A stretch of 64,000 nt of DNA from Bifidobacterium olomucense (GTDB lineage: Bacteria; Actinomycetota; Actinomycetes; Actinomycetales; Bifidobacteriaceae), in assembly GCF_012932375.1 (NCBI RefSeq), contig NZ_JAAIIG010000005.1:1-64000 (forward strand), written 5' to 3'. The position numbers were made by a program, and so were the translations under genes. The notes beneath the pieces were generated by a model. That model was given only the letters and a program-made list of their open reading frames with translations, did no database searches and was not told the DNA's origin. Of the stretch, positions 51,359 to 60,586 are shown piece by piece. Positions within the stretch are counted from its first letter, which is position 1, and the number at the start of each line of letters is the position of its first letter.

Positions 51359-51654
51359 AGAAGAACGACTGCTTATGGCGTCTGCGCGCCATAGCTGGAT
51401 ACAAGTCCCCCAGTGCTCGATGTTTTGAATTTCCCCCTGCGAGGTCCTTGCCCAACCAATGAACCTCGGTGAGTCTCAATATATATGGTGAGTGCCGGTC
51501 AAATCGCGGCTCAGATATATTGATTGCTTATGGCTTGCTAATTATCGGCAGAGAATCGCTATTCGGTTGCGCGATGGATTGTGACGCGGTTCGAACTCGA
51601 CGGCAAGTCCGTAGCGGGAGGCCTCTGGCTGTGTAATGCGGGCCTCCATGATGA

Positions 51655-52830
51655 TTATCGGGTGAACACGTTGCCCGGGAAGCCTTCGGATTGCGTGGCG
51701 GTGCGATCGGCGTTGAGTATTGCGCAGTTGAAATCGAAGCAGTGGCTGAGACGGCTGGCCGGTGTGGTGAACAATGCGGTCGCCAATCCGTCGGCGACCG
51801 CGGTGGGGTATGCGGATGATGCGGCGCTAACGGCAACCCAAGTAGCTGCTACATCGTCGACCGGCAGTCCATCGATGGCGTTGAGCAGATGGTGAAGCTG
51901 ATGTCCGGCGGCTTCGCCCCAATGGCGACGGCTGGGCGCGCTCGCGCAGAAAGCGCTGTGCCGCAGTTCGGCAGTGCCGACCGCCCGGCTTGCATCGGAC
52001 GGGTCCTCTAGTGCAATCGTGAGCGGTTCGGCGATGTTCACCAGTAGATCCCCGCCCGCGTCAATGACATAGTTGGGATTGCTGCACTGGCCTGCGCCCG
52101 GTGTTGCGGCTGTCTGCCGGCGTTCCAGGGCTGGCGATATTTCGCTGTCGGGATGATCGTGAGCGGCCATCGAGGTCGGCTGAGAGCGGTTGGCTTCATC
52201 GACTCTGTCGATATCGTCGGCCAAGAGTCCGGCGATCATATCCACCAAGTACCCCTTGCCGCACGAACCGAAGTCAAGCGCGACCGCACGGTGTGTGACC
52301 AGCGTTGCGCCGTTTCGAGTCACGTCATTGACCCATGCCGCGCGGCCGTGAATCGCCCCCAGATGCCATTCGCGTTCTGCCTTCGTACGGATTGCGTCAC
52401 CGAAGTGTTGGGCGGCGGCTGTGTCGAGCGTATCGGATCGGACGAAAGCATCGTCGCTGCTGTCGTAGCCGAAAGCGTCGGGCGAGACGACGAACGAATA
52501 TGATGCGTCGTATCCCAGTCGAATCAAATCCTCGCCTACGCACGGGTCGATTGCGCCGCCGGTTGCCGTGAACAGGCGGTCGTGCAGATCGAACAGGTCG
52601 GCGCACCAATCGGGGAAAACGAATGTGCCGCCGTGCCGGGCGGCGCGCATCCGGGCGACCGTCGAATCCTCTCTGAACCGAGACAACACCGACTCATATC
52701 GTTCGATGAACGAGCCGATTCGTCCACGAGCCGCTTCGCTCAGGGGATGCTCGGTGTGAATCAGCAGCCCCGTGCCCAGCGCGTGCGGGAATGCGGCGAC
52801 ATGGGGGAGCTGCTCGGCGAGAGTGGTCAT
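51655..52830 (-). CDS. FAD:protein FMN transferase (ApbE-like)
   Basis: This 391-residue protein resembles ApbE, which attaches FMN to Thr/Ser of target flavoproteins using FAD and Mg2+. Seen: RYESVLSRFREDSTVARMRA near the N-terminus, FTATGGAIDPCVG, DFGSCGKGYLVDMI (usual form DxGxxxKGY) and YVIDAGGDLLVN. A low-complexity insert of about 45 residues separates the last two motifs. There is no lipoprotein signal, unlike many ApbE proteins. No obvious flavoprotein partner is encoded next to it. Confidence 0.85.
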   Translation of the reverse strand: MTTLAEQLPHVAAFPHALGTGLLIHTEHPLSEAARGRIGSFIERYESVLSRFREDSTVARMRAARHGGTFVFPDWCADLFDLHDRLFTATGGAIDPCVGEDLIRLGYDASYSFVVSPDAFGYDSSDDAFVRSDTLDTAAAQHFGDAIRTKAEREWHLGAIHGRAAWVNDVTRNGATLVTHRAVALDFGSCGKGYLVDMIAGLLADDIDRVDEANRSQPTSMAAHDHPDSEISPALERRQTAATPGAGQCSNPNYVIDAGGDLLVNIAEPLTIALEDPSDASRAVGTAELRHSAFCASAPSRRHWGEAAGHQLHHLLNAIDGLPVDDVAATWVAVSAASSAYPTAVADGLATALFTTPASRLSHCFDFNCAILNADRTATQSEGFPGNVFTR

Positions 52831-52881
52831 GTGATCATCTTATTCCGACGGGTTTGGTGCCGTTGTGCCTTTGGTGCGCGC

Positions 52882-52995
52882 AGCGTACGTTCTTCCGGAC
52901 TGTATCGCCGGTCTTCTGAGAGAACGTACGTTACGGTCGGCTGAGCGTACGTTCTTCCGGATGGGGCGGAATTACTCTGGAGAAACGTACGCTGA
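52882..52995. repeat. ACGTACGCTGA palindromes upstream of the symporter
   Basis: Four half-elements make up this tract: AGCGTACGTTCTTCCGGA at 52882, the inverted pair GAGAACGTACGTTACGG and CTGAGCGTACGTTCTTCCGG at about 52918-52959, and TCTGGAGAAACGTACGCTGA at about 52976-52995. They belong to the family seen at 3506-3612. I see no gene in 52831-53146. Confidence 0.65.
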
Positions 52996-53114
52996 CGGGT
53001 GTGGGATCTGAGATGGGTAGGGTGAGGGTTGAAGATGTGATCTCATGGTTGTGTACGGGGGTTTGGGGCTTGGTTTTGGGGTGAATGTCGTAAGAAGGCT
53101 GAGTGATACACTGA

Positions 53115-53133
53115 TGTTGACGCAGCGTCAACA
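53115..53133. promoter_or_regulatory. Perfect 19-bp palindromic operator at the symporter start
   Basis: TGTTGACGCAGCGTCAACA is a perfect palindrome around one base that ends directly at the AAGGAGG ribosome site of the symporter gene. It looks like a repressor operator of LacI or TetR type placed just downstream of a promoter. No regulator gene is adjacent. Confidence 0.6.
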
Positions 53134-53146
53134 AGGAGGTTTGGCT

Positions 53147-54601
53147 GTGAGTGGTTCTGTTCGAATTTCCGATGCCGATACGGTTGGTATGGCCGGCGCG
53201 TCCGGTGTGTCTGGTGCGTCTGGCATTGCGGGGAAGTCAGTCATCAAAGACCTGCCGATTGCCAAAGTGTGGGCGTTTGCGATCGGTCAGTTCGGCTGGG
53301 CGCTGCTGTCCGGTATCATCTCCAACTGGCTGGTGTACTTCTACCAACCCGACCAAGAGACCATCTCCCAAGGCCAGACTGTGTTCGTGCCGCAGGGACT
53401 AGTGGTGCTTGGCATCGTGACCGTGGTGGGCGGCATCACCGCATTCGCTCGTTTCTTTGACGCCTTCGTGGACCCGGCCGTGGCCTCCCTCTCCGACCGA
53501 TGCGGCGCGAAGGAAGGCCGGCGTATGCCGTTCCTCAAGTTCGCGGCCGCGCCGCTTGCCATCGTCACCGTGTTGGTGTTCTGGAGTCCGATCAACGGCA
53601 CGAGTTGGATCAACGGCGCATTCCTGTTCGTGACCGTCATCGGATATTACATCGCCCTCACGTTCTACTGCACGCCATACAATGCGTTGATCGCTGAACT
53701 CGGGCATGACTCCAAACAGCAGCTCACCATCTCCACCGCCATCTCCTTCACGTGGGTGTTCGGCACAGCGATCGCTTACGTGGCACCGGTGATTTGGGGT
53801 GCGTTCGTGCCGATGATGGGCCGCATCACCGCCATCCGCGTGACCTTCACCATCATGGCCGCCGTGGCGTTCATCTGCATGCTCGTGCCGCCGCTGGCCA
53901 TTCGAGAGAAGGAATACGTCAATTCGCAGCCGACCTCGGAATCCACCATCGAATCGTTGAAGCAGACGTTCGGTGACGGCGAATTCCGCAAATTCGTCTG
54001 CTCCGACGTGGTCTACTGGGTGGCCATCACCACTTTCCAGACCGGTTTGCCGTTCTTTGTCACGAGCTTGCTGAAGTTGCCCGAAACCACTACGACCATC
54101 TACTTCGTGCTGATGACCGGCGTCTCCGTGCTCTTCTACATGCCGGTGAACATTCTCGCCAACCGCGTTGGCAAGAAAAGGTTGCTGCTGGTAGCGTTCG
54201 TGATCTTCACGTGCGCGTTCGCATTCGCCGGCGCGCTTGGTTCGGAGGAGTTGAGCTTCCTGCCGGCGATGGCTCAGGGCCTGATTCTTTCGGTGGTCGG
54301 CGCGATTCCTATGGCCGCGTTCGGCATTCTGCCGCAGGCGATTGTGGCGAACATCGCCGATGCCAGCTCGCGCGTGACCGGTCAGGACCGTCAGGGCATG
54401 TTCTACGCGGCTCGCACCTTCGCAATGAAAATGGGGCAATCCGTGGCGATGCTGCTGTTCACCGGCGTATCCACCATCGGCATGGCCTCCGGCGCGGGGT
54501 ACCGGATTGCGGCCGTATGCGCCGCGGCGCTGTGCGGTTTGGGCGGCATCGTATTCGCGTTGTACAACGAGAAGAAAGTGCTTGACGTGCTGGAAGCGTG
54601 A
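53147..54601 (+). CDS. GPH/MelB-type sugar:cation symporter (MFS)
   Basis: This 484-residue transporter has about 12 helices, after a Gly/Ala/Ser-rich N-terminus (MAGASGVSGASGIAGK). The family signature is clear: AFARFFDAFVDPAVASLSDR followed by the GRRMPFLKF loop, as in glycoside-pentoside-hexuronide symporters. I chose the GTG at 53147 because AAGGAGG lies seven bases upstream and the perfect palindrome precedes it; the frame is open to 53045. The substrate is a sugar or glycoside, not specified. It stands alone. Confidence 0.88.
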   Translation: MSGSVRISDADTVGMAGASGVSGASGIAGKSVIKDLPIAKVWAFAIGQFGWALLSGIISNWLVYFYQPDQETISQGQTVFVPQGLVVLGIVTVVGGITAFARFFDAFVDPAVASLSDRCGAKEGRRMPFLKFAAAPLAIVTVLVFWSPINGTSWINGAFLFVTVIGYYIALTFYCTPYNALIAELGHDSKQQLTISTAISFTWVFGTAIAYVAPVIWGAFVPMMGRITAIRVTFTIMAAVAFICMLVPPLAIREKEYVNSQPTSESTIESLKQTFGDGEFRKFVCSDVVYWVAITTFQTGLPFFVTSLLKLPETTTTIYFVLMTGVSVLFYMPVNILANRVGKKRLLLVAFVIFTCAFAFAGALGSEELSFLPAMAQGLILSVVGAIPMAAFGILPQAIVANIADASSRVTGQDRQGMFYAARTFAMKMGQSVAMLLFTGVSTIGMASGAGYRIAAVCAAALCGLGGIVFALYNEKKVLDVLEA

Positions 54602-54604
54602 GCT

Positions 54605-54644
54605 TTGCCTCGACTTGCCTCGACTTGCCTCGACTTGCCTCGAC
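54605..54644. repeat. Four tandem copies of TTGCCTCGAC
   Basis: The 10-bp unit is repeated four times exactly, immediately after the symporter stop codon. Confidence 0.85.
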
Positions 54645-54663
54645 GACACCTCTTCGCGTCAAA

Positions 54664-54692
54664 TTGCGTTTGGCCACACCCCGTATTATATT
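54664..54692 (+). promoter_or_regulatory. Promoter of the tRNA-Ala gene
   Basis: TTGCGT (54664-54669) and TATATT (54687-54692) with a 17-base spacer give an expected start near 54699, 30 bases before the mature tRNA. Confidence 0.5.
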
Positions 54693-54729
54693 TATGCGAG
54701 TTGCCCTGCGGAGCAAGGCAACATTCCAA

Positions 54730-54802
54730 GGGGCTGTAGCTCAGTTGGTAGAGCGCTTCGTTCGCATCGAAGAGGTCGCGGTTTCGACTACCGTCAGCTC
54801 CA
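54730..54802 (+). tRNA. tRNA-Ala, anticodon CGC
   Basis: The cloverleaf folds fully: acceptor GGGGCTG with CAGCTCC, D-arm GCTC/GAGC, anticodon stem CTTCG/CGAAG with loop TTCGCAT (anticodon CGC at 54763-54765, reading GCG), and T-arm GCGGT/ACCGT with loop TTCGACT. The discriminator is A, and no CCA is encoded. Confidence 0.95.
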
Positions 54803-54805
54803 CTT

Positions 54806-54850
54806 GGGTCGCTTGCATTCATTCCACCGCGAGCGGCCCATTTTCTTTTC
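54806..54850 (+). terminator. Intrinsic terminator of the tRNA gene
   Basis: GGGTCGCTTGC pairs with GCGAGCGGCCC (two G-U pairs), followed by ATTTTCTTTT, directly after the tRNA. Confidence 0.75.
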
Positions 54851-55130
54851 CGCGGACGAGCTTGATGCCCCTGCAATCATCCCAAGGCCCGACAAGCCCA
54901 AACAGACACACATTTTGGCCTATAACCCCGAATGTGAGTCGGAAGAACGCCTCACCTAGGATTTAAGACCCACGTTTTGTCTATTAACCCTGCGTTTTGG
55001 TCTTTTACTCTAGGGGATGGAATACGTTCCGGACAACGCCGAATTCCTGAGCTGTCGGCTTGGTGCCTGTTCCTATAGCCCTGAAAGCCCGCATGTTCGC
55101 AATGATCGTCGCTCAGTGATGGCGTATCTC

Positions 55131-55300
55131 GCTTACAAGGGGCTGATTTCCGCTTTCTGAAAGATCTATCTGCGTTATAAGGGGCTGCGCTTACTCAAAA
55201 TAACGGCGATGTGGAGCGCTAATACACGCCGGAACCATCTCTGACAACCCCTCGTAGAGCCGATAGATCTTCCCGAAAGCGGAAATCAGCCCCTTGTAAG
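55131..55300. repeat. Long hairpin element, diverged relative
   Basis: Arms of about 55 bases: GCTTACAAGGGGCTGATTTC with CGCTTTC on the left pair with GAAAGCG and GAAATCAGCCCCTTGTAAGC on the right. The outer end (TATCTCGCTTAC then AGGGGCTGATT) is the same as in the elements at 33092 and 40940, while the interior differs. The rest of the 54851-55388 gap shows no gene. Confidence 0.7.
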
Positions 55301-55388
55301 CCGGAAAGCTGTGGGAAGCCGCCGGAAAGACGTGAGAAAGTCATCGAGCAGAGCCGATTAACTCCGTGGGGTGGGTGATACTGGAGAT

Positions 55389-56456
55389 ATGACAAGCGCA
55401 GAGAACATGGCAGACAATGCGAATGAAACTGTGCCCGAGACCGGGCGGTCCGAATTGACCAGTGTGATGGCCTATGGTGAGGAAGCTGTCGATGCCGGTA
55501 CGACCGAAGCAGCCGAGCCGCTCAGCCAGCCAGCAGGAGCAAACACCCCTGACACACCCACAACTACGGTAACCATCCCGGCGGGGACCGTAGTGCTTGC
55601 CGCCACGCCAATCGGCAATGTCGGCGACGCTTCCGACCGGCTCAAAGCCTTGCTCGCCCAAGCGGATATCGTCGCCGCCGAAGACACCCGCCGTCTCTAC
55701 GACCTCGCACGCCGTCTTGGCGTCTATGTGAACGGTCGCGTGGTGGCGTATCACGATCACAACGAACGCAGCAAGGCCGACGGTCTGCTCGATCAGGTGG
55801 AAACCGGTGCCACGGTGCTGGTGGTTTCGGATGCCGGCATGCCAACCATTAATGACCCCGGTCTGGCCATCGTGCGTCGCGCCATCGAACGAGGACTGCC
55901 CGTTACCTGTGCGCCCGGCCCCTCGGCGGTACTCGATGCCCTCGCGCTTTCCGGCTTGCCTACCGACCGTTTCTGCTATGAGGGATTCCTGCCGCGCAAA
56001 CATTCCGAGCGTGTGCAGTATCTGCGCACGCTGCTGGGTGAGCGTCGCACCATCGTCTTTTACGAGACCCCGCACCGTATCGCCGACTCGATGGACGATG
56101 TATTGGACGCGTTCGGTCCTGCTCGTCCGATGGCGCTATGCCGTGAGTTGACCAAGGATTATGAGGAGATTCGTCGAGGGTCGATCGCCGATATTCGTCA
56201 GAGCGTAATTGACAATCCGCCTCGCGGCGAGATGGTGCTGGTGATCGGCGGCGCCACGGACGAAGAGGCCGAAGCCGCAGCGCCTAACAGCTTAAGCGTG
56301 GAGGATATGGCCGTGCTTGCCATCGACCGGGCGCTGGAAGACGGCGTGCGTATCAAGGACGCCATCGCCCAAGTGGTGCAGGAACATCCGTTGGCCGACG
56401 GTTCGTTGGCCAACCGCAAGCAGGTCTATCAGGCTGTGCTGGATATCAAGGGTTAG
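55389..56456 (+). CDS. rsmI: 16S rRNA (cytidine1402-2'-O)-methyltransferase
   Basis: This protein of about 355 residues has the tetrapyrrole-methylase fold of RsmI, which methylates the ribose of C1402 in 16S rRNA using SAM. The core begins near residue 70 with VVLAATPIGNVGDASDRLKA, followed by VAAEDTRRLYDL, VVSDAGMPTINDPG and CAPGPSAVLDALALSGLPTD, all standard RsmI motifs. The first ~65 residues are an acidic, low-complexity extension not found in most homologues. The start is uncertain (ATG at 55389 or 55410, GTG at 55371). It is a core housekeeping gene. Confidence 0.92.
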   Translation: MTSAENMADNANETVPETGRSELTSVMAYGEEAVDAGTTEAAEPLSQPAGANTPDTPTTTVTIPAGTVVLAATPIGNVGDASDRLKALLAQADIVAAEDTRRLYDLARRLGVYVNGRVVAYHDHNERSKADGLLDQVETGATVLVVSDAGMPTINDPGLAIVRRAIERGLPVTCAPGPSAVLDALALSGLPTDRFCYEGFLPRKHSERVQYLRTLLGERRTIVFYETPHRIADSMDDVLDAFGPARPMALCRELTKDYEEIRRGSIADIRQSVIDNPPRGEMVLVIGGATDEEAEAAAPNSLSVEDMAVLAIDRALEDGVRIKDAIAQVVQEHPLADGSLANRKQVYQAVLDIKG

Positions 56457-56581
56457 GCTAGGTCTAGGCCGAGCCCGAGAGATAAAGATAAGCAGAGAAG
56501 ACTGCGCGGCAGTCGATTGTATGTCGCGCATTGTCGGTTGCCGTTTGCTTGTACATTGGCGGCCGTCCGCTGCTCGGTCGC

Positions 56582-56812
56582 TCACTCCTGTTCCAGAGAT
56601 TCCAGCAGGATTTCCAGTGATTGTCTGACGCCGGGACCGCCGGCTTGTGAGACGTATTCGAGCAGCGCCGCCCCTGCTTTGGGATTGGCCACCAGCCATC
56701 GCCGTAATTCGGGAACGTGCTGGGCGATATGCCAGAGTACGTCTTCGCCGGTGTCTGGCGAACACGCCACGGCCGGTGTCAGGGCCAACGGTGGTTCCGG
56801 TGGCGCCGTCAT
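56582..56812 (-). CDS. Small protein with LRV (variant leucine-rich) repeat-like sequence
   Basis: This possible 76-residue protein contains DVLWHIAQHVPELRRWLVAN then PKAGAALLEYVSQAGGPGVR, which resembles the LRV domain of actinobacterial proteins (pattern with PELRxxVAxNPxxxxxLL). I chose the ATG at 56812, but there is no good ribosome site and the frame is open to 57088 with low-quality sequence. It may be a remnant of a larger LRV protein. Function is unknown. Confidence 0.5.
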   Translation of the reverse strand: MTAPPEPPLALTPAVACSPDTGEDVLWHIAQHVPELRRWLVANPKAGAALLEYVSQAGGPGVRQSLEILLESLEQE

Positions 56813-57216
56813 ATCGTTGATATATCGCTGGTTGGCGGTATGACCGGCGGCGTGACGGGGCAACCGCTGCTGTTGCCGGAGTCTTGCCAGACGATGGTTG
56901 GCGCGATGCCTCGCATGGCGGCGATGCCTTGCGCGTCGTGGTGGTGCGCTGTCGATTGTTGTGTGCCATGCCGTCATGCGTGGTCTTAACATGCATAGTC
57001 CTAACATGTGCGGTCCGAATGTACGCTGTTCTGCCATGTGCGGTCCTCGCTGAGATGAATAAAATTGGCGGTTCCGCGACTCGTCCAAGTTCGCGTCTGC
57101 TTATGTTGGGATGCTTCTGCGCCGGTGTGGTTTGCGCTTTCCCGACTTGGTTTCGCGCCATTGAGACTTCTATTGAAACTTTTGAAACTTCTGCTGACGC
57201 TTCTGCGAACAGCGCT

Positions 57217-58062
57217 TCAATGCTGATCCAGCAATGCCAAAATGTTTGCGGCCGATGCTTCAGGTCTCTCACCTGCGAGCTCAGATCCGATCCCAGATTC
57301 AGTCTGGGTCGCAGCCCCGGACTCAGTCCCGGCCCCACACCCAAGCTCGGCTTCCGACCCAACTTCAGCCTCAGGCCGATCGTCAATCTCCCGCTGGATT
57401 GATTCAAAGAACAATCGTGCGCGCCCGGCGAATTTATGGTGCCGGTGCTCCCGGATAATGCGCAAACAGTCGCTCGGCTGGAACGCGTACGCGGACATCA
57501 GCCGGCAAACCAGAGTGTTGGTCAGCGACGGGCTGGGAATATCGTTCGGCACCATCACCAGATCGCAAGCCGTGCGTGCCGGTGTGGTAATCGGCATCCC
57601 TCCTATTTTGATGATCTGCTCAGGCAACGTCAGCCGTTTAAATACACGGATACGCCGACCGACGGAAGCGGTGCGAAAATGCGAGGTGGAGATCACATCG
57701 AGGGTTTCCGGGAAGTCGATGCCGTTCAGCCACACCCATGCGGCTGTCATCATGCAGGGTACCGTGCCGAATGGCACCACTTTCGCCACGATGCGTGCGC
57801 GTCCGTATAACGTGTCGGCATGTTCGGCCCAGTATCCGGCAGATTCGTCGAGCTTGTGCACGGTCCCGATTTCGGCAAGCCGATTCAGACTGAGCGGACC
57901 GGGCAAGTCCTTGGTCAACAAAATTGGCGGAATCGTTGGGCTCGCCGGATGTGAACGCAACCGTGGGTAGGCGGGCGGCGCTGATTGCGCTGGCCTTGTT
58001 GATCGCGTCGGCTTTGCCGTTGTTGTGGTCCGGTTCCTCGTTGAACGGATTGTGTAAGTCAT
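57217..58062 (-). CDS. AbiEi-like orphan antitoxin-type protein
   Basis: This protein of about 281 residues has a Thr/Arg/Pro-rich N-terminus. A region resembling type IV AbiEi antitoxins follows: MTAAWVWLNGIDFPETLDVI, VGRRIRVFKRLTLPEQIIKI and PITTPARTACDLVMVPN. The C-terminus is a repetitive Glu/Gly/Ser/Thr-rich tail (EAEVGSEAELGCGAGTESG). No AbiEii-type toxin gene is adjacent. The start could also be the ATG at 58080; neither has a clear ribosome site. It resembles the N-terminal part of the protein at 7646-8599. Function is unknown. Confidence 0.7.
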   Translation of the reverse strand: MTYTIRSTRNRTTTTAKPTRSTRPAQSAPPAYPRLRSHPASPTIPPILLTKDLPGPLSLNRLAEIGTVHKLDESAGYWAEHADTLYGRARIVAKVVPFGTVPCMMTAAWVWLNGIDFPETLDVISTSHFRTASVGRRIRVFKRLTLPEQIIKIGGMPITTPARTACDLVMVPNDIPSPSLTNTLVCRLMSAYAFQPSDCLRIIREHRHHKFAGRARLFFESIQREIDDRPEAEVGSEAELGCGAGTESGAATQTESGIGSELAGERPEASAANILALLDQH

Positions 58063-58240
58063 GTCTGTGACCATACGCATATGCCGGCGTCTGCCGCCAC
58101 TGCATCAGTGAAAACGGTGGATAAGTGGATAACTTTGGCCGGGCTGATAGGCTCCGCGTTGGAACGGTGGATAACTGTGGCTGAGGATGGTGGAAAGCGT
58201 AAGGTTCCGCTGTCGCCGCCGCGCCGGATAATCAGGGTTT

Positions 58241-60115
58241 ATGAGTCATGTTTTGGTGAATGTTGCTTGGCCGTATGCGAACGGCCCCCGTCATATCGGT
58301 CACGTCGCCGGCTTTGGTGTGCCCTCCGACGTTTACGCGCGCTACGAGCGCATGAAGGGCAATGACGTGCTTATGGTGTCCGGCACCGACGAGCACGGCA
58401 CCCCGATTCTCGTGGAAGCCGAGAAGGAAGGCCTGACCGCTCAGGAACTGGCCAACCGATACAATCGCGTCATCGCCAAGGATCTGTGCGATCTCGGCCT
58501 GAGCTACGACCTGTTCACCCGCACCACCACTGGCAATCACGAGCATGTGGTGCAGGAGATGTTCAAGCAGTGCCTGAAGAACGGCTACATCTACAAGGGC
58601 ACCCAGCAGGTGGCCATCTCCCCGTCCACCGGCCGTACCCTGCCCGACCGTTACATTGAAGGCACCTGCCCGATCTGTGGTGCGGACGGCGCTCGCGGCG
58701 ACCAGTGCGATGCCTGCGGCAACGAGCTCGACCCGGACGAGCTGATCAACCCCGTCTCCAAGATCAACGGCGAGACCCCGCGCTTCGAGCAGACCGAGCA
58801 TTACTTCCTCGATCTGCCGGCGCTCGCCGAAGCCAACAAAGCTTGGCTGGAGACCCGTGAAGGCTGGCGTACCAACGTCATCAACTTCTCCCTCGGCCTG
58901 TTCAAGGAAGTCAAGCCGCGTGCCATCACCCGCGATATCGACTGGGGTATTCCGGTGCCGGTGAAGGGCTGGATCGATAACCCGAACAAGAAGCTGTACG
59001 TCTGGTTCGATGCCGTGATCGGCTATTTGTCGGCCTCCATCGAATGGGCCCGCCGTCAGGGTGATCCGGAGAAGTGGCGCGAGTGGTGGAATGACCCGTC
59101 CTGCCCGGCTTACTACTTCATGGGCAAGGACAACATCACCTTCCATTCCCAGATCTGGCCTTCCGAGATGCTGGCGTACAACGGCCAGGGTTCCAAGGGT
59201 GGCGAAACCGGCCCGATGGGTCCGCTCAACATGCCTGAGCAGGTGGTGGCCTCCGAGTTCATGACCATGGAAGGCAAGAAGTTCAGCTCTTCCCGTGGCA
59301 TCGTGATCTACGTCAAGGATATTCTGTCACGCTACCCGGTGGACGCCGTGCGCTACTACATTTCCGTGGCCGGTCCGGAATCCTCCGATTCCGACTTCAC
59401 CTGGGCTGAGTTCGTGCGCCACAACAACGAAGAGCTTGCTTCCTCTTGGGGCAATCTGGTGAACCGTGTGGCCAACCTGATCGCCAAGAACTTCGGCCAG
59501 ATTCCGGCTCTGGATGAGGATTCGATGACCGATGAGGACCGTGGTCTGCTGGAGGAGACCGCCGCCGCGTTCGACGTGGTCGGCTCTGCGATCGAGACTC
59601 ATCATCAGAAGCACGCTCTTGCCGAAGCGATGCGCGTGGTCGGCGATATCAACAAGTACATCTCCGCCACTGAGCCGTGGAAGATTAAGGACGATCCGGC
59701 TCGCCTCGGCACCGTGTTGCACGTGGCTGCACAGGCCGTTTCCGATGCGAACCACCTGCTCGCTCCGTTCCTGCCGCACTCCTCGCAGAAGGTGTGGGAG
59801 GCGCTCGGCGGCACTGGCATGTTCTCGCCGCTGCCCGAGTTGCAGGAGGTCGAGGATCTGGACAAGTCCGGCTTCACGTATCCGATTATCACCGGTCATT
59901 ACGAGCTGGGTGCCACGGTACACCCGTGGAAGAGCGAGCCGATCGAAGTGGGCGCTCCTGTGGCCAAGCCCACGCCGATCTTCGCCAAGATTCCTGCCGA
60001 GGCCGTCGAGGAGGAGCTGGCTCGTTTCGATGAAGCGCTGGCTGCCCGCCGTGCCGCCGAAGCTGAGCGTCTGGCCGCCGAGAAGGCCAAGCTTGCCGCC
60101 GAGGAGGCCAAGTAG
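58241..60115 (+). CDS. metG: Methionyl-tRNA synthetase
   Basis: This 624-residue class-I aminoacyl-tRNA synthetase charges tRNA-Met. The ATP-binding HIGH motif is in [15 protein letters not shown] (residues ~12-26). The four-Cys zinc knuckle is [18 protein letters not shown] (near 145-160). The KMSKS loop appears as KKFSSSRG (near 346). The C-terminal end is an Ala/Glu/Lys-rich helix ([20 protein letters not shown]) instead of an EMAP-type tRNA-binding domain. The ATG at 58241 is the only sensible start. Codon use is strongly biased, as expected for a highly expressed gene. Confidence 0.97.
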   Translation: MSHVLVNVAWPYANGPRHIGHVAGFGVPSDVYARYERMKGNDVLMVSGTDEHGTPILVEAEKEGLTAQELANRYNRVIAKDLCDLGLSYDLFTRTTTGNHEHVVQEMFKQCLKNGYIYKGTQQVAISPSTGRTLPDRYIEGTCPICGADGARGDQCDACGNELDPDELINPVSKINGETPRFEQTEHYFLDLPALAEANKAWLETREGWRTNVINFSLGLFKEVKPRAITRDIDWGIPVPVKGWIDNPNKKLYVWFDAVIGYLSASIEWARRQGDPEKWREWWNDPSCPAYYFMGKDNITFHSQIWPSEMLAYNGQGSKGGETGPMGPLNMPEQVVASEFMTMEGKKFSSSRGIVIYVKDILSRYPVDAVRYYISVAGPESSDSDFTWAEFVRHNNEELASSWGNLVNRVANLIAKNFGQIPALDEDSMTDEDRGLLEETAAAFDVVGSAIETHHQKHALAEAMRVVGDINKYISATEPWKIKDDPARLGTVLHVAAQAVSDANHLLAPFLPHSSQKVWEALGGTGMFSPLPELQEVEDLDKSGFTYPIITGHYELGATVHPWKSEPIEVGAPVAKPTPIFAKIPAEAVEEELARFDEALAARRAAEAERLAAEKAKLAAEEAK

Positions 60116-60195
60116 CGAATAGTCTAGGGATGCCTGGGGTGTCCCGAGGATTCCCGGGGATGCGGTTCCATGTAACGTTTGGTTCCGTATCCCCA

Positions 60196-60278
60196 TTTTT
60201 TGTGTTCTTTGAGCCGCTTTTGTGTTTTCTGTGCCGCTTTTGGGTTTCTTGACCCGCTTTTGGGTTCTGTGTTCCCGG
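60196..60278. repeat. Degenerate ~20-bp tandem repeat after metG
   Basis: Four units of the form TTTTGTGTTTTCTGTGCCGC with variations (starts near 60197, 60218, 60238, 60258) lie about 80 bases after the metG stop. On the minus strand the unit reads GCGGCACAGAAAACACAAAA. Confidence 0.6.
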
Positions 60279-60290
60279 TTGTTGCGTCTT

Positions 60291-60350
60291 CCCGTTCTGC
60301 GAAAAAGGTACGCTGACTGATGCTCAGCGTACCTTTTTCGCAAAAACGGG
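60291..60350. repeat. Hybrid GTACGCTGA palindrome with long arms
   Basis: GCGAAAAAGGTACGCTGA and TCAGCGTACCTTTTTCGC pair perfectly (18 bp) around seven bases, and CCCGTT/AACGGG extends the arms. It combines the GCGAA outer arm of the ATGTAC family with the GTACGCTGA core of the ACGTACG family. It could also end metG transcription, since a T-run lies within the stem. Confidence 0.75.
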
Positions 60351-60554
60351 GGCGGTGCGGCGAATGAAGGTTGTGCGGCACAGATGGACAATGAGGCAGT
60401 CAATGTTGGGTGATGTCACAAACCCGTCACATTTTGCCAAGATATTTCCCAGAAAAGCACATCAAATTGCCAAGGAAGCGGCGGTTAACTAGATCATGTC
60501 AACGGTTGATCCGATGACACCCCATAACTGAACCCTTCTTCTCTCTTCTCTCTC

Positions 60555-60586
60555 ACCCGGCGGCTCCCCCCGCCGGGTTTCTTTTT
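60555..60586 (+). terminator. Intrinsic terminator with no assigned gene
   Basis: ACCCGGCGG pairs with CCGCCGGGT, followed by TTCTTTTT. The nearest coding stop (metG) is 440 bases upstream and lies before a long palindrome, so this terminator may end a small untranslated RNA or short peptide gene within about 60360-60555. A tiny frame, MSTVDPMTPHN, at about 60496-60531 is noted without claim. Confidence 0.7.

Noticed and set aside
56292..57407. Long minus-strand frame across the rsmI end and the LRV-like region
   Set aside because: It overlaps rsmI, is Arg/Thr-rich and lacks domain signals. The LRV-like and AbiEi-like frames account for the region better.
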